Shown here one piece after another: positions 45,295-54,206 of a stretch of DNA of 64,000 nt. The translations under genes were made by a program, and so were the position numbers. Every line of letters begins with the position of its first letter. Position 1 is the first letter of the stretch. Where the stretch lies: contig NZ_JBPKBH010000010.1 of the NCBI RefSeq assembly GCF_051388915.1, positions 236,307-300,306 of the forward strand. Reading direction: 5' to 3'. The stretch is from Yinghuangia sp051388915 (GTDB taxonomy: Bacteria; Actinomycetota; Actinomycetes; Streptomycetales; Streptomycetaceae). The notes beneath the pieces were generated by a model. The model searched no databases. It saw nothing but the letters and a program-made list of their open reading frames with translations, and was not told where the DNA came from.

Positions 45295-46980
45295 TCAGTT
45301 GCTGCGTCCGATCATGGTGCCGGGGCGCGCCCCGGTCGGCTCGGCCGCGAGGACGGTCGGGACGCCGCCCACGACCGTCGCGCGCACGCCCGAGTTCCCG
45401 CGGCTGAAGCGCCACGAGCCGTCCGGGTTGTCGTACAGCTTGACCTCGGGGCGTACCTCGATCTCGTCGAGCGCGAACACCGCGAGGTCGCCGGCCTTGC
45501 CCGGGGCGATGACGCCGCGGTCGCCGAGGCCGAAGAAGCCGGCCAGCTTGCCCGTCAGGTTGTGCACCGCTTCTTCGACGGTCAGCAGCCCCGTGTCGCG
45601 GACGAAACGGGTGAGCAGATAGACGTTCTCGCCGGAACCGCAGAAGAGCTGGAGGTGCGCGCCCGAATCGTTGATGTTGGTCAGCGTGTGGGGCTCTTTG
45701 AAGAGGTCGGCAATGACCGGCTCGTCGAAGTCGTCCGGGATGCCCTTCATGCAGGACTTGATGCCGTTGGCAATGATCCAGTCCGCGAGCGCGTCGGAAA
45801 GGTGCTTGCCCTCTTGCTCGGCGTACGCGCGCCACGAGATGTCCAGCGGGCCCGCCCCGGTCTCGGAGATCGCGAAAATCATCGATTCCGGGCGGTCCAG
45901 GCGCGACGTGGACGAACTGATCCTGTTGTCGTAGTCCTCGCGCGCACGGGCCCGCCACTCCGGGTCGGCCAGCACGTCGAGCTTGCTCTCGGCCGGGCCG
46001 TTGATCCACTCGTTCCACGCCGCGACGCGCTGGAAGGTCAGCGCGCGCTCGAAGTTGAAGAACGGCTCCAGGGGCTTGTGCGGGACGTTCGGCCAGAAGT
46101 CGACCCCGCTCTCGCGGATGCGGCGGTGCAGCGCAATCGTCTGCTCGCGCAGATAGTCCTCGCGCACGGTCGAGGGGATGGCCGTCCACTGCCCGCGCAC
46201 ACCCCGTGGCCCGCAGATGTTCGCGAAGCGCTCGACGTCGGCGTCGATGTTCTCGGGCTCGTTGAACCGGGTGATCATCTGGAGCGTCGCGCCCGGGTGC
46301 TTCGCGAGGACGTCGACCAGTGCCTCGAACTCGGCGTCCTCGGCGAGCCGCGTCGGCACGAGCTTGAGGTAGCGGTCCTTGTCGAACACGTTCGTCGACA
46401 TGCCGATGGCCCCGTGTGCGAGGGACTCGTCGAGGAGCGCGGCCATCTCGGCGACCTCCTCGGGCGTCGCGGCGCGCTCCCACGCGGCCTCTGCGCCCAT
46501 GACGGTCGTGCGCAGAGTGAGGTGGCCGACAAATCCGGCGACGTTGACGGTCGTCTTCTGGTCCTCGCACGCGCGGCGGTACTCCGGCCAGCGCTCCCAG
46601 GTCCACGGCACGTGGGTGGTGAAGGCGTCGAGGGGCAGGTCCTCAAGGAAGGTGAAGAGGTCGAGGACCGGGCCGCGGGCCTCCTTCTGGAGCGGCGCCA
46701 CGGACATGCCGCAGTTGCCGAAGACGACCGTTGTCGTGCCGTACGCGGGCAGCGGGTCGAGGTCCGGGTTCCACCACATCGCACCGTCGACGTGTGTGTG
46801 CGCCTCGATGAAGCCGGGGGAGACGTACGCCCCGCTTGCGTCGATCTCGCGCTCGCCGCGCGACTCCAGGTCGGGGCCGACCTCGGCGATGACTCCGTCG
46901 GTGATGCGGACGTCGGCGCGGACGGCGGGTGCGCCCGTGCCGTCGACGACGGTTCCTCCACGTACCAGCAGATCGGCCAC
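45295..46980 (-). CDS. N-acyl-D-amino-acid deacylase (D-aminoacylase)
   Basis: 561 residues from ATG 46980. It is an amidohydrolase-superfamily protein: LLVRGGTVVDGTGAPAVRADV at the N-terminus, metal motif GFIEAHTHVDG near residue 57-67, NCGMSVAP near 90-97, and C-terminal SGAHLQLFCGSGENVYLLTRFVRD. D-aminoacylases hydrolyse N-acyl-D-amino acids with zinc. It may help recycle D-amino-acid conjugates; the exact substrate is not visible. It diverges from a TetR gene, and its promoter/operator can be read directly. Confidence 0.9.
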   Translation of the reverse strand: MADLLVRGGTVVDGTGAPAVRADVRITDGVIAEVGPDLESRGEREIDASGAYVSPGFIEAHTHVDGAMWWNPDLDPLPAYGTTTVVFGNCGMSVAPLQKEARGPVLDLFTFLEDLPLDAFTTHVPWTWERWPEYRRACEDQKTTVNVAGFVGHLTLRTTVMGAEAAWERAATPEEVAEMAALLDESLAHGAIGMSTNVFDKDRYLKLVPTRLAEDAEFEALVDVLAKHPGATLQMITRFNEPENIDADVERFANICGPRGVRGQWTAIPSTVREDYLREQTIALHRRIRESGVDFWPNVPHKPLEPFFNFERALTFQRVAAWNEWINGPAESKLDVLADPEWRARAREDYDNRISSSTSRLDRPESMIFAISETGAGPLDISWRAYAEQEGKHLSDALADWIIANGIKSCMKGIPDDFDEPVIADLFKEPHTLTNINDSGAHLQLFCGSGENVYLLTRFVRDTGLLTVEEAVHNLTGKLAGFFGLGDRGVIAPGKAGDLAVFALDEIEVRPEVKLYDNPDGSWRFSRGNSGVRATVVGGVPTVLAAEPTGARPGTMIGRSN

Positions 46981-47025
46981 GGCCGTCTCCTTGCTGTCGG
47001 AAAAGCTCAGGTAGTTATGATGCAG

Positions 47026-47054
47026 GTTGTAATTTAACTAGGTGAACTAGTCAA
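47026..47054 (-). promoter_or_regulatory. Promoter of the D-aminoacylase with overlapping TetR-type operator
   Basis: On the minus strand TTGACT (47054-47049) and TACAAC (47031-47026) are 17 bases apart, a good vegetative promoter. An inverted repeat TTAACTAG-GTGAA-CTAGTCAA (plus strand 47034-47054, one mismatch) overlaps the spacer and the -35. This is a typical TetR operator position. Confidence 0.65.
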
Positions 47055-47084
47055 GGGCGCCGCCCGCTGGAAGAATCCCGGACC

Positions 47085-47702
47085 GTGCCGACCTCCACCC
47101 CCGCCGCGCGCCGCCCGATCGGCGGACGCCCCCGCGACCCGCAGATCGACGCCGCGATCCTGACCGCCGTGCGCGAGCTGCTGGCGGAGGAGGGATACGC
47201 GCGGCTCAGCTTCGAGACCGTCGCGCGCCGCGCCGGAGTGACGCGGCCGACCATCTACAGGCGGTGGTCCTCCAAGCCCCAGTTGGTGCACGAAGCCGTC
47301 TTCCCGGCGCGCGACACCGCCGTGCTCATCCCGGACACCGGCGACTTCGCGGCGGACGTGCGGCGGATGATCGCGGACACGGTCGCGTCGTACGCCCGTC
47401 CGGAGGCCCGCGCGGCGCTGCCCGGCCTGTTCACCGATCTCAGCCAGGACCCGCTGCTGCGCGCGGAGGTCATCGACGGCCTGGAGAACCGGGTGCGGGA
47501 GCAGTTCCACGCGCTGGTCCGCGCGGCGTGCGAGCGGGGGGTGGTGCGTTCGGACGCCGATCCGGACGTCCTGTTCGACGCCGTCCTCGGCGCGGTCTTC
47601 ACCCGCTCGGTGGCCCACCGCGACGTGGACATCCCGCCCGCGTTCGTGGACGCGCTCACCGCTCTCGTCATCAACGGGGCAGCGGCGCAGCCGGGCGGCT
47701 GA
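47085..47702 (+). CDS. TetR/AcrR-family repressor
   Basis: 205 residues from GTG 47085. The DNA-binding helix-turn-helix is in AILTAVRELLAEEGYARLSFETVARRAGVTRPTIYRRWSSKPQLVHEAV. The C-terminal helical domain is the ligand-binding part (LFTDLSQDPLLRAEVIDGLENRVREQF). It diverges from the D-aminoacylase, whose promoter carries an 8-base inverted repeat, so it is the probable repressor of that gene. The inducer is unknown, perhaps an acyl amino acid. Confidence 0.9.
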   Translation: MPTSTPAARRPIGGRPRDPQIDAAILTAVRELLAEEGYARLSFETVARRAGVTRPTIYRRWSSKPQLVHEAVFPARDTAVLIPDTGDFAADVRRMIADTVASYARPEARAALPGLFTDLSQDPLLRAEVIDGLENRVREQFHALVRAACERGVVRSDADPDVLFDAVLGAVFTRSVAHRDVDIPPAFVDALTALVINGAAAQPGG

Positions 47703-47802
47703 CTGCCGCGCGAAATGGATGGTGCCGACTCGTCACGCGCGTGGCCGCGGACGGCTACTGTCCTGTCCGTAACCGGTGCAGGTACGGCACGAGGAGCGCG
47801 CG

Positions 47803-48309
47803 ATGTCGTCCGACAGGAAGCCGAAGTCCCCGCGGCTGCCGCCGCGTTGGTTCATCCGGACCGCCTGGTACGTCCACCGCGGCCTCTACCGCGTCTCCCG
47901 CGGCCGCATCGGTCTGTGGCGTCCTAATGACGAGGCCGACAAATGGGGGACGCTGCGACTGACCACCACCGGGCGCCGCACCGGTCGGCAGCGCAGCGTG
48001 ATGGTCGGATACTTCGAGGACGGCCCGAACTACGTCACCCTCGCCATGAACGGATGGGGCGCCGCGGAGCCCGCGTGGTGGCTCAACCTCCTGGACAATC
48101 CGAACGCGAGCCTCGAACTCGTCGACGGGACAAAGCTCGTACGCGCCCGCGCCGCCACCGGGGACGAGCGCGAACGGCTCTGGGCGCGCTGGCGGATCGT
48201 GACCGAAAACCTCGACAGCTTCGCGGCAAGGCGACCGTCCGAGACCGCGGTGGTGGTTCTGGAACCTCGGCCCGCGGAGACAGCGGACACGTCCCTGCCC
48301 GCCGAGTAG
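47803..48309 (+). CDS. F420H2-dependent nitroreductase-family (DUF385) protein
   Basis: 168 residues from ATG 47803, with GAGGAG upstream. The DUF385 core reads LRLTTTGRRTGRQRSVMVGYFEDGPNYVTLAMNGWGAAEPAWWLNLLDNPNASLELVDG, where TGRRTGRQR matches the F420-phosphate-binding region. The N-terminus is basic (WFIRTAWYVHRGLYRVSRG), suggesting membrane association as in Ddn. It is the second such enzyme in the window; the substrate is unknown. Confidence 0.88.
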   Translation: MSSDRKPKSPRLPPRWFIRTAWYVHRGLYRVSRGRIGLWRPNDEADKWGTLRLTTTGRRTGRQRSVMVGYFEDGPNYVTLAMNGWGAAEPAWWLNLLDNPNASLELVDGTKLVRARAATGDERERLWARWRIVTENLDSFAARRPSETAVVVLEPRPAETADTSLPAE

Positions 48310-48546
48310 CGACCCGATTTGTAGGTCGTGTCTGTCGGATCGCGCGTCACCGGAACGTCCCCGCCGCACGGTGCACGGCGCCGTGCGGGTCCGCGCGGTG
48401 CTGCGCCGATCACTGGGGTGCGCCGCCGTGACCGCCTGCGCCCCCGACAGGGGCATGGCGCGGGTCCAGGCGGGTAGCCGCGTGGCGTAAGAGAGAGCGT
48501 CGTACCCGTGCTCGGGGCGCGGGGACCAGGTGAGGGAGCGCCGCAG

Positions 48547-48933
48547 ATGATCCGCAGCCGTCACCACAAGCACGCGGTCGAGGAAAGCGCCGGGCCCATC
48601 TCCAGGGACAGGGACCACGGCGGCCAGGGGGCGTCGTCCGAGGAATCCGCGCTGCCCGCCGAGGCCCGCGCGGATGTGGCGGGCTCCGGATACCCGGGGT
48701 CCAACCCCGCCGAGAAATACGCGGCCGCCCGTGACGAGCGCCGCCGTGCCACCGACGGATCACCCGCGCTGGACCGGGCGGTCGGTCGGGACGACGTCGA
48801 GGGCGCCGACGACTCCGGGCCGAAGGCCTCGGATCCCGAAGCGTCGGACGGTCAGGCCCCCGGCTCCGCGGACACTGAGACCCGCGAGTTGTTGACCGAC
48901 CAACCCCCGCCCAACCGCCGTACCGCGCCCTGA
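48547..48933 (+). CDS. Small acidic, probably disordered protein
   Basis: 128 residues from ATG 48547, behind GAGGGAG. It is rich in Asp, Ser, Ala and Gly with few hydrophobic residues, and begins MIRSRHHKHAVEESAGP. No domain is recognisable. The good ribosome site and the codon pattern favour a real gene, but it could be a chance open frame. Confidence 0.5.
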   Translation: MIRSRHHKHAVEESAGPISRDRDHGGQGASSEESALPAEARADVAGSGYPGSNPAEKYAAARDERRRATDGSPALDRAVGRDDVEGADDSGPKASDPEASDGQAPGSADTETRELLTDQPPPNRRTAP

Positions 48934-49186
48934 CGTGCCGTCAATTCCCAAGGGCCGCGCCGCGAGCGGTCGCGCGGGCTGGTCCGTGTCCGACGCCGGT
49001 CCGACCCGGGGCCGGTGCGTTGTCCACAGCTCGCGGATCACTTTCCAGGTCTTCCACAGGTTCGCGGCCCGCCCTCAAAACCTCGCGCCATCCGTGCCAC
49101 GATGCGATGCAAGCCGGTGATCACGGGGTCGCCGGGGGCACGGCAGGCCGCGTGGTGCGGGCTGCGGACGCAAGGGAGGCCGCCTG

Positions 49187-50041
49187 ATGGGGCTCGACGC
49201 ATGGAACCTGCCGGGGGAGCGCGAGGGAAGGCCGGCGCCGGATGATCTCGCCGAGCGACGCAAGGCGATCTCCGCGATCCCGCAGCAGGTGGAGCCGGGG
49301 GCGAGCGTGTCCCAGGAGGTCTTCGGAGGTGTACCGGCGGTGGTCGTCACCGTCGCCGAGCCGGTGCGCACGGTCTTCTATCTCCACGGCGGCGGCTATC
49401 GGCTGGGCGAGGCCGCAGGCTGGACGGGCTTCGCGTCCCGCCTCGCCACGGCGGCGGAGGCGCGCGTGGTGCTGGTCGACTACCGGCTCTCGCCGGAGGC
49501 CCCCTTCCCGGGGGCGCTGCGCGACGCGGCGTCCGCGTACGACGCCGTGCACCAGGCCTTCGGCCCGGTCACCGTCGGCGGCGACTCGGCGGGTGGCGGC
49601 CTCGCGGCGGCGCTGGCCCTGGCGATCCGGGATGCCGGACGCCCCGCGCCGGTCGCGCTGATGTTGTTGTCGCCGTGGCTCGACCAGACCTGCGAGTCGG
49701 CGGCGTACGCGCGAAGTGGCGCGACGGACCAGCTCTTCGGCCTGGAGGCCGCCCGGACCGGCTCGGACCTCTACCTTCAGGGCCACGACCCGCGCGATCC
49801 GCTGGCCTCACCCGTCCTGGCCGACCTGGAGGGCCTGCCCACGACGCTGCTGTTCGCAGGCGGCGCCGAGGTGCTGTTGGACGACGCGACCCAGTTCGCC
49901 CAGAAGGCCTCCGCGGCGGGCGTCACCATAGAAGCCCACTTCGTTGCGGGGATGCAGCACGTGTGGCCCACGGTGTTCCCCGACCTGCCGGAGTCCATAC
50001 GCGCCTTGGCCACCATGGCCCGCTTCCTCCGCGACAACTGA
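49187..50041 (+). CDS. HSL-type alpha/beta hydrolase
   Basis: 284 residues from ATG 49187. The oxyanion motif HGGGY is near residue 67, the nucleophile Ser in GGDSAGGG near 131, the acid in AGGAEVLLDD near 227, and the His in GMQHVWP near 264. This is the hormone-sensitive-lipase family IV layout of esterases that act on short-chain or acylated small molecules. It is a soluble cytoplasmic protein with no signal peptide. Confidence 0.9.
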   Translation: MGLDAWNLPGEREGRPAPDDLAERRKAISAIPQQVEPGASVSQEVFGGVPAVVVTVAEPVRTVFYLHGGGYRLGEAAGWTGFASRLATAAEARVVLVDYRLSPEAPFPGALRDAASAYDAVHQAFGPVTVGGDSAGGGLAAALALAIRDAGRPAPVALMLLSPWLDQTCESAAYARSGATDQLFGLEAARTGSDLYLQGHDPRDPLASPVLADLEGLPTTLLFAGGAEVLLDDATQFAQKASAAGVTIEAHFVAGMQHVWPTVFPDLPESIRALATMARFLRDN

Positions 50042-50251
50042 GGCACCTCACGCGGGGCGCCCTCTTCGCGTCGACGCCCCCACATCCCCCCAGCTCGCGC
50101 AACGGCTCTCGGCTCGCAACCCCCACAACCCCAACATCCCTACCAACACCCGCTCTTGCCGTCGTCCCCACGACGGCGAGTCGGCCTGGCGCTGCCTGGT
50201 GGTCGTGCCCGGCAGGCAGCGGCAATACGTCCGATGCCGCCCGGGGTGCGA

Positions 50252-50280
50252 CCCCTGCGTGCTTCCCCACACGGCAGGGG
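50252..50280. terminator. Hairpin between convergent hydrolase and cold-shock genes
   Basis: CCCCTGC (50252-50258) pairs with GCAGGGG (50274-50280); GTG and CAC extend the stem with a one-base bulge. It sits about 25 bases after the cold-shock stop. Confidence 0.55.
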
Positions 50281-50303
50281 CCGCCCCGGCGAGCGAAGTG
50301 CCG

Positions 50304-50507
50304 CTATGCGGCGGTGACGTTCTCGGCCTGGGGGCCCTTGGCGCCTTGGGCGATGTCGAAGGAGACGCGCTGGTTCTCCTGGAGTTCGCGGTAGCCCGAG
50401 GCATTGATGGCGGAGTAGTGCACGAACACGTCCGCCCCGCCGCCGTCCTGGCTGATGAAGCCGAAGCCCTTCTCCGAGTTGAACCACTTCACGGTGCCTG
50501 TCGCCAT
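50304..50507 (-). CDS. cspA: Cold-shock protein (CspA family)
   Basis: 67 residues from ATG 50507. The RNA-binding motifs KGFGFI (RNP1) and VFVHYSAI (RNP2) are intact in GTVKWFNSEKGFGFISQDGGGADVFVHYSAI. It binds single-stranded RNA or DNA as a chaperone. The leader upstream is GC-rich and about 250 bases long, but no specific cold-shock element was recognised. Confidence 0.95.
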   Translation of the reverse strand: MATGTVKWFNSEKGFGFISQDGGGADVFVHYSAINASGYRELQENQRVSFDIAQGAKGPQAENVTAA

Positions 50508-50654
50508 CGACCGGTCCCCTTCGATCACGCCTCGGGCACCTCCGTGGTGCCCGCCGGGCCTTCCGCGGCCCGGCGATCAAGGGCCTGCCCCGTGCGCACG
50601 CCCCGCAATCACCCGAATGCGCAACGGGTCTCCAGACGGGCAGTTGTTCGCTCC

Positions 50655-50683
50655 TTGACAACAACATAGGGTCACGGTCGAGT
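50655..50683 (+). promoter_or_regulatory. Candidate promoter of the acyl-carrier-like gene
   Basis: A perfect -35 TTGACA (50655-50660) stands 17 bases from TCGAGT (50678-50683), a weak -10. The start at 50769 is about 85 bases downstream. Confidence 0.35.
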
Positions 50684-50768
50684 CACGCCGTGCGTTCACT
50701 CCGAGTGTGGGTGGTACTCGCCCGGTGCCGGACAGGCAGTCCGGTGCGAGAACACCAAGGAGGATCTT

Positions 50769-51014
50769 GTGGACGCGTTCGAGACCCGCATCATCGCCGT
50801 CGTCGCCGACGAGTTGGGCATTCCCGAGACCGAGGTGACCGTCGGTTCGCGGTTCGCCGACGACTTCGGGATGGACGCCTTCGGCGTGGCCGGCCTGGCG
50901 CTGCGTGTCAGCGAGGAGTTCGAGGTCGCCCTGTCCCACGACGACATCGAGGCCGTCGAGTCCGTCCGGGACCTGATCGACGCGGTACGCGAACTCGCCC
51001 CGCAGGCGACCTGA
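50769..51014 (+). CDS. Acyl-carrier-like protein lacking the phosphopantetheine serine
   Basis: 81 residues from GTG 50769 behind AAGGAGGA. The fold matches ACP: a first helix (ETRIIAVVADELGI), the acidic loop TEVTVGSRFADDFGMD, and a late ESVRDLIDAV. At the prosthetic-group position, where family members have DSL, it reads D36-A37-F38, so the Ser is replaced by Ala and it cannot take 4'-phosphopantetheine there. It may act as a structural or regulatory partner instead. No fatty-acid or polyketide genes are adjacent; it converges on an HTH gene. Confidence 0.75.
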   Translation: MDAFETRIIAVVADELGIPETEVTVGSRFADDFGMDAFGVAGLALRVSEEFEVALSHDDIEAVESVRDLIDAVRELAPQAT

Positions 51015-51044
51015 CGGCGGCCCGGACGACACCGGGCACCCTGC

Positions 51045-51085
51045 GGTTCGGCAGCCGCGGCAACTTCGGTCGCGGCTGCCGAACC
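51045..51085. terminator. Perfect 15-bp hairpin between convergent genes
   Basis: GGTTCGGCAGCCGCG (51045-51059) pairs perfectly with CGCGGCTGCCGAACC (51071-51085) around an 11-base loop. It ends the acyl-carrier-like gene and the convergent HTH gene. Confidence 0.8.
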
Positions 51086-51150
51086 ACCGCACGACGAATT
51101 CACGGACGGGCCCGGTCTCCGAAAGCCGTGGGGCGACGCCCCGCGGGCAG

Positions 51151-51483
51151 TCAGCCGGCGGGCGTCCGGGAGGTGGGCAGGGCGATCAGGTCCGCGACGA
51201 CGGCGCCGCGGTCGGCCGGGTGGCGCAGCGCGGCATCGGGGTTGATGCGGTAGTGGTTGCGGCGGCCTTTGCGGGTGCGTACCAAGTAGCCGGAGGCGGC
51301 CAGGTCGCCGAGGATCGAGCGCACGGCGCGTTCGGTGAGATGGCAGGTGGCGGCGATCTCCTTGAGCCGCATGTCCGGGTTCCTGGCCACCGCCGTCAGC
51401 ACCCGCGCGTGGTTGGTCAGGAAGGTCCACCCGGCACCGGCGCGATAGGCCCGCGTACGTTGGGTCGGCGCGCCGTCACTCAT
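51151..51483 (-). CDS. Small winged-helix transcriptional regulator
   Basis: 110 residues from ATG 51483. A winged-helix motif covers most of it: TNHARVLTAVARNPDMRLKEIAATCHLTERAVRSILGDLAASGYLVRTRKGRRNHYRINPDA. It resembles MarR/ArsR-type single-domain regulators that respond to a ligand or to levels of a partner. It diverges from the STAS gene at 51620 and converges on the acyl-carrier-like gene; targets are unknown. Confidence 0.85.
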   Translation of the reverse strand: MSDGAPTQRTRAYRAGAGWTFLTNHARVLTAVARNPDMRLKEIAATCHLTERAVRSILGDLAASGYLVRTRKGRRNHYRINPDAALRHPADRGAVVADLIALPTSRTPAG

Positions 51484-51619
51484 AAGGCCAGGCTAAAACG
51501 CACCGGTCCGAACCGCGACAGAGGAAGGAAGATTCCTCTATCTGTTGACGGGCCCTCGGCAGAAGCGGAGTGTGGAAGGGCGGCCGCCACGTGGGCGGCG
51601 CAAAGGAAAGAGGATCGCC

Positions 51620-52063
51620 ATGACCCGCAAATTCCGCGCCCGGAAAGCCATCCGGCCGCCTCCGGCACCGCGCCGTGCGCAGCCCCGCAGCCCCGCCGCC
51701 ACCGCCTCGCACCCCGTCCTGAGCACCGACCTCCGCCGCACCACAGGGCATCTGGTCGCCCAGGTCTCCGGCGAGGTCGACCAGGACAACGCCGACGACC
51801 TCCGGCACACGCTCACCGACGCGCTCGCCCGCACCGACGGTCGCAACCTGCACGTGGACATGGCCCGCGTGACCTTCTGCGACTCCTCCGGCCTGCACGC
51901 CCTTCTGGCGGTACGCACCCAAGCCGAGGACGCCGCAACCGAACTCTCCCTGGAACCGGGCGCCTACGTCGACCGCCTGCTCGACCTCACCGGCACCCGT
52001 GCCCTGTTCAAGGTGGCCCATGTGCCCACCTCGCCCGGTCATCCGGATGTGTGGACTGCGTAA
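51620..52063 (+). CDS. STAS-domain anti-anti-sigma factor
   Basis: 147 residues from ATG 51620, with AAGAGGA upstream. The STAS domain spans about 40-140 (HLVAQVSGEVDQDNADDLRHTLTDAL) and holds the phosphorylatable site in FCDSSGLHALL. It should bind and be controlled by an RsbW-like kinase. No sigma factor or kinase is next to it; the ATP-binding protein in this window (19562) is far away, so its partner is elsewhere. The N-terminus is basic and Pro-rich. Confidence 0.9.
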   Translation: MTRKFRARKAIRPPPAPRRAQPRSPAATASHPVLSTDLRRTTGHLVAQVSGEVDQDNADDLRHTLTDALARTDGRNLHVDMARVTFCDSSGLHALLAVRTQAEDAATELSLEPGAYVDRLLDLTGTRALFKVAHVPTSPGHPDVWTA

Positions 52064-52141
52064 CCCCGGTGAAGCTCATCGTCCGCGCAGCTCCCGCAGT
52101 CCCGTCACTTCGTGTTGGTCTCCCCGGCCGGGGGCCGATCT

Positions 52142-53191
52142 TCAGCCGCCGGTGGCCTTCACGAACCAGGCGAGGGATTGCTCGTCGCTCAGCACGGACT
52201 CAAGGACCAGATCGCCGGGGACCCGCGCGAACAACCTCCCCGGGTTCCACGACGAGCGTTCGCGGGGTCGGTCCAGCACCAGGAGCCGTATGCCGTCGAC
52301 CGATCGGATGTCGTCAGGGCATCCGTCGACCGGGACCGCGGAGCCGTCCGCGTTGCTCATGGCGAACTCGGCGTATGCGTCGACGGACGAGACGCTGCCG
52401 GGAGTGAAGGGCGCGTTGCGCGCCAGGGCCACGGCCGCCGGGTCGGGCGCGGCACCCGGTACATGGCCGGCGCCGATGAGGACGTCCGCGAGGAGCGTGA
52501 GCAGTTGGCGGTTGCAGCCGAGCCCGCCCATGCGCATGCGGTACGCGGCTCCGGACGGCCGGTGCAGCACGACGAGCGGTTCGTCGTCGAGCATGCGCAC
52601 GATGTGGCGCAGTGAGGGCAGACCGGTGTGCCACACCACAGCGACACGCTCCACCTCGGCTCGGAACTGTGCTCGTTCCGCAAGGCTGTCGCGCAGTGGG
52701 CGGTGCGAAAGCACGGCGACGGTGGCCAGTTCCCACTGCTGGACCTGCCACCACGCGATGAGGCTGCGCAGGGCCCGCTCGTCCGCGTCGGCGCCGACGA
52801 GCTGCCCGACGATGTCGCCCGGGATGTCGACCGACTCCGGGACCGGTACTGCCGCGCCGCCTGATGCGTGCCATATCCCGGGGAAGTTCACGGCCTCGCG
52901 CAGCCCGTCGCGCGCCCGGTCGAGGATGACGGGACCGCAGTCGGTCGGGTCCGCGCCCAGCTCCACACAGGCCCCGATGATCACGGAGAGCATGCCGTGA
53001 TGGATCAGCGGCAGGTACTGAAGGAGCTCGGTGAGCCGGGGGACGGCCGCCGCCGCTTCGTTGCGGTCGGTCCGCGGCAGGGCTATGAGGAGTGCGTTGA
53101 CGGCGGCGGCGATCTTGTTCGGGTCCGGTGATTCCGATGCCGCGACGAGTTGGTCGACGGCCAGGCTCATGGGGCGAGCTTCGGTGTCCAT
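52142..53191 (-). CDS. Protein of unknown function
   Basis: 349 residues from ATG 53191 (or ATG 53170). It is soluble, helical in the first half, with a beta-rich middle (EVERVAVVWHTGLPSLRHIVRMLDDEPLVVLHRPSGAAYRMRMGGLGCNRQLLTLLADVL). No domain or catalytic motif was recognised. It converges on the STAS gene. It could be an actinomycete-specific family. Confidence 0.6.
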   Translation of the reverse strand: MDTEARPMSLAVDQLVAASESPDPNKIAAAVNALLIALPRTDRNEAAAAVPRLTELLQYLPLIHHGMLSVIIGACVELGADPTDCGPVILDRARDGLREAVNFPGIWHASGGAAVPVPESVDIPGDIVGQLVGADADERALRSLIAWWQVQQWELATVAVLSHRPLRDSLAERAQFRAEVERVAVVWHTGLPSLRHIVRMLDDEPLVVLHRPSGAAYRMRMGGLGCNRQLLTLLADVLIGAGHVPGAAPDPAAVALARNAPFTPGSVSSVDAYAEFAMSNADGSAVPVDGCPDDIRSVDGIRLLVLDRPRERSSWNPGRLFARVPGDLVLESVLSDEQSLAWFVKATGG

Positions 53192-53330
53192 GGGCGCAAC
53201 CTAGCGAGGGAAGGACGTCCGGAAAGGCCAGTTGCCGGCAGAAGGCATTCGGGGGTGTCTGTTACGGGCGGACGTGCGGCATCTTTGACTGTGTCAGGGA
53301 AGTGCGCTTCGGCGCGGAGGAGGCACGTGC

Positions 53331-54134
53331 ATGGCACCCAGCGAAGGCACCGACGTATTCGAGGACTTGCGCGCCGAGGGCGAGGCGCTCCACGCCTTGG
53401 TCGCGGACCTGGACGACGAACAGTGGTCGCTGCCCACCCCCGCCCCCGGCTGGACCGTGGCTGACCAGATCGGGCACCTCGCCTCGACCGACGAGATGGC
53501 GATCCTGGCCGCACGGGACCCCGGCGCGTTCCTGGCGGCGGTGCCCGCCGTGGTCGAGGCGCTGGCGAACGGCCTCGAAGGGAGCATGTCGGGTCGCCGC
53601 GACGCGGAGAAGGGCGTGGAGTTGCTGGACCGCTGGCGGGCCGGGCGCGAAGGGGTGATCGCGGCGCTCCGAGGGCACCCGCCCGGCACCCGGTTCCCGT
53701 GGTTCGGCCCGCCGATGAGCCCGGCCGGGATCGCCACCGGCCGCCTCATGGAGGCCTGGGCGCACGGCGGCGACGTGGCCGACGCGTTGGGCGTACGACG
53801 TGAACCGACGGCACGCGTACGGCACATCGTGCGGCTCGGGGTCAACGCCCGCGACCACGCGTTCGCGACGCACGGACTCCCGGCTCCCGAGGACCCGTTC
53901 CGTGTCGAGCTGGTCGGCCCGGACGGCGCCGCATGGGACTTCGGTCCGCCGAACGCACCGCAGAAGGTCTCCGGTCCCGGCTACGACTTCGCCCTCCTTG
54001 CGACCCGCCGCGTGCATCGGCAGGACACCGCACTGACCGCCGAGGGGCGGGACGCCGACCGCTGGCTCGACATCGCCCAGGCGTACGTGGGGGCGCCGGG
54101 CGAGGGGCGGGCACCGGGAGCGCGGCGTACCTGA
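53331..54134 (+). CDS. TIGR03084-like DinB/mycothiol-dependent family protein
   Basis: 267 residues from ATG 53331. The opening EDLRAEGEALHALVADLDDEQWSLPTPAPGWTVADQIGHLASTDEMAI and the second conserved part LMEAWAHGGDVADALG are those of mycothiol-dependent maleylpyruvate isomerase-like proteins; the His residues would bind metal. The family is actinobacterial and of uncertain substrate. It is a soluble protein. Confidence 0.85.
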   Translation: MAPSEGTDVFEDLRAEGEALHALVADLDDEQWSLPTPAPGWTVADQIGHLASTDEMAILAARDPGAFLAAVPAVVEALANGLEGSMSGRRDAEKGVELLDRWRAGREGVIAALRGHPPGTRFPWFGPPMSPAGIATGRLMEAWAHGGDVADALGVRREPTARVRHIVRLGVNARDHAFATHGLPAPEDPFRVELVGPDGAAWDFGPPNAPQKVSGPGYDFALLATRRVHRQDTALTAEGRDADRWLDIAQAYVGAPGEGRAPGARRT

Positions 54135-54206
54135 CCGGAGTTGTGGTTTCTGCGGTACGGGAGCGGCGAGCGGGACCATGGTGGGAGTGCGCGGAACGCG
54201 GAGCGA

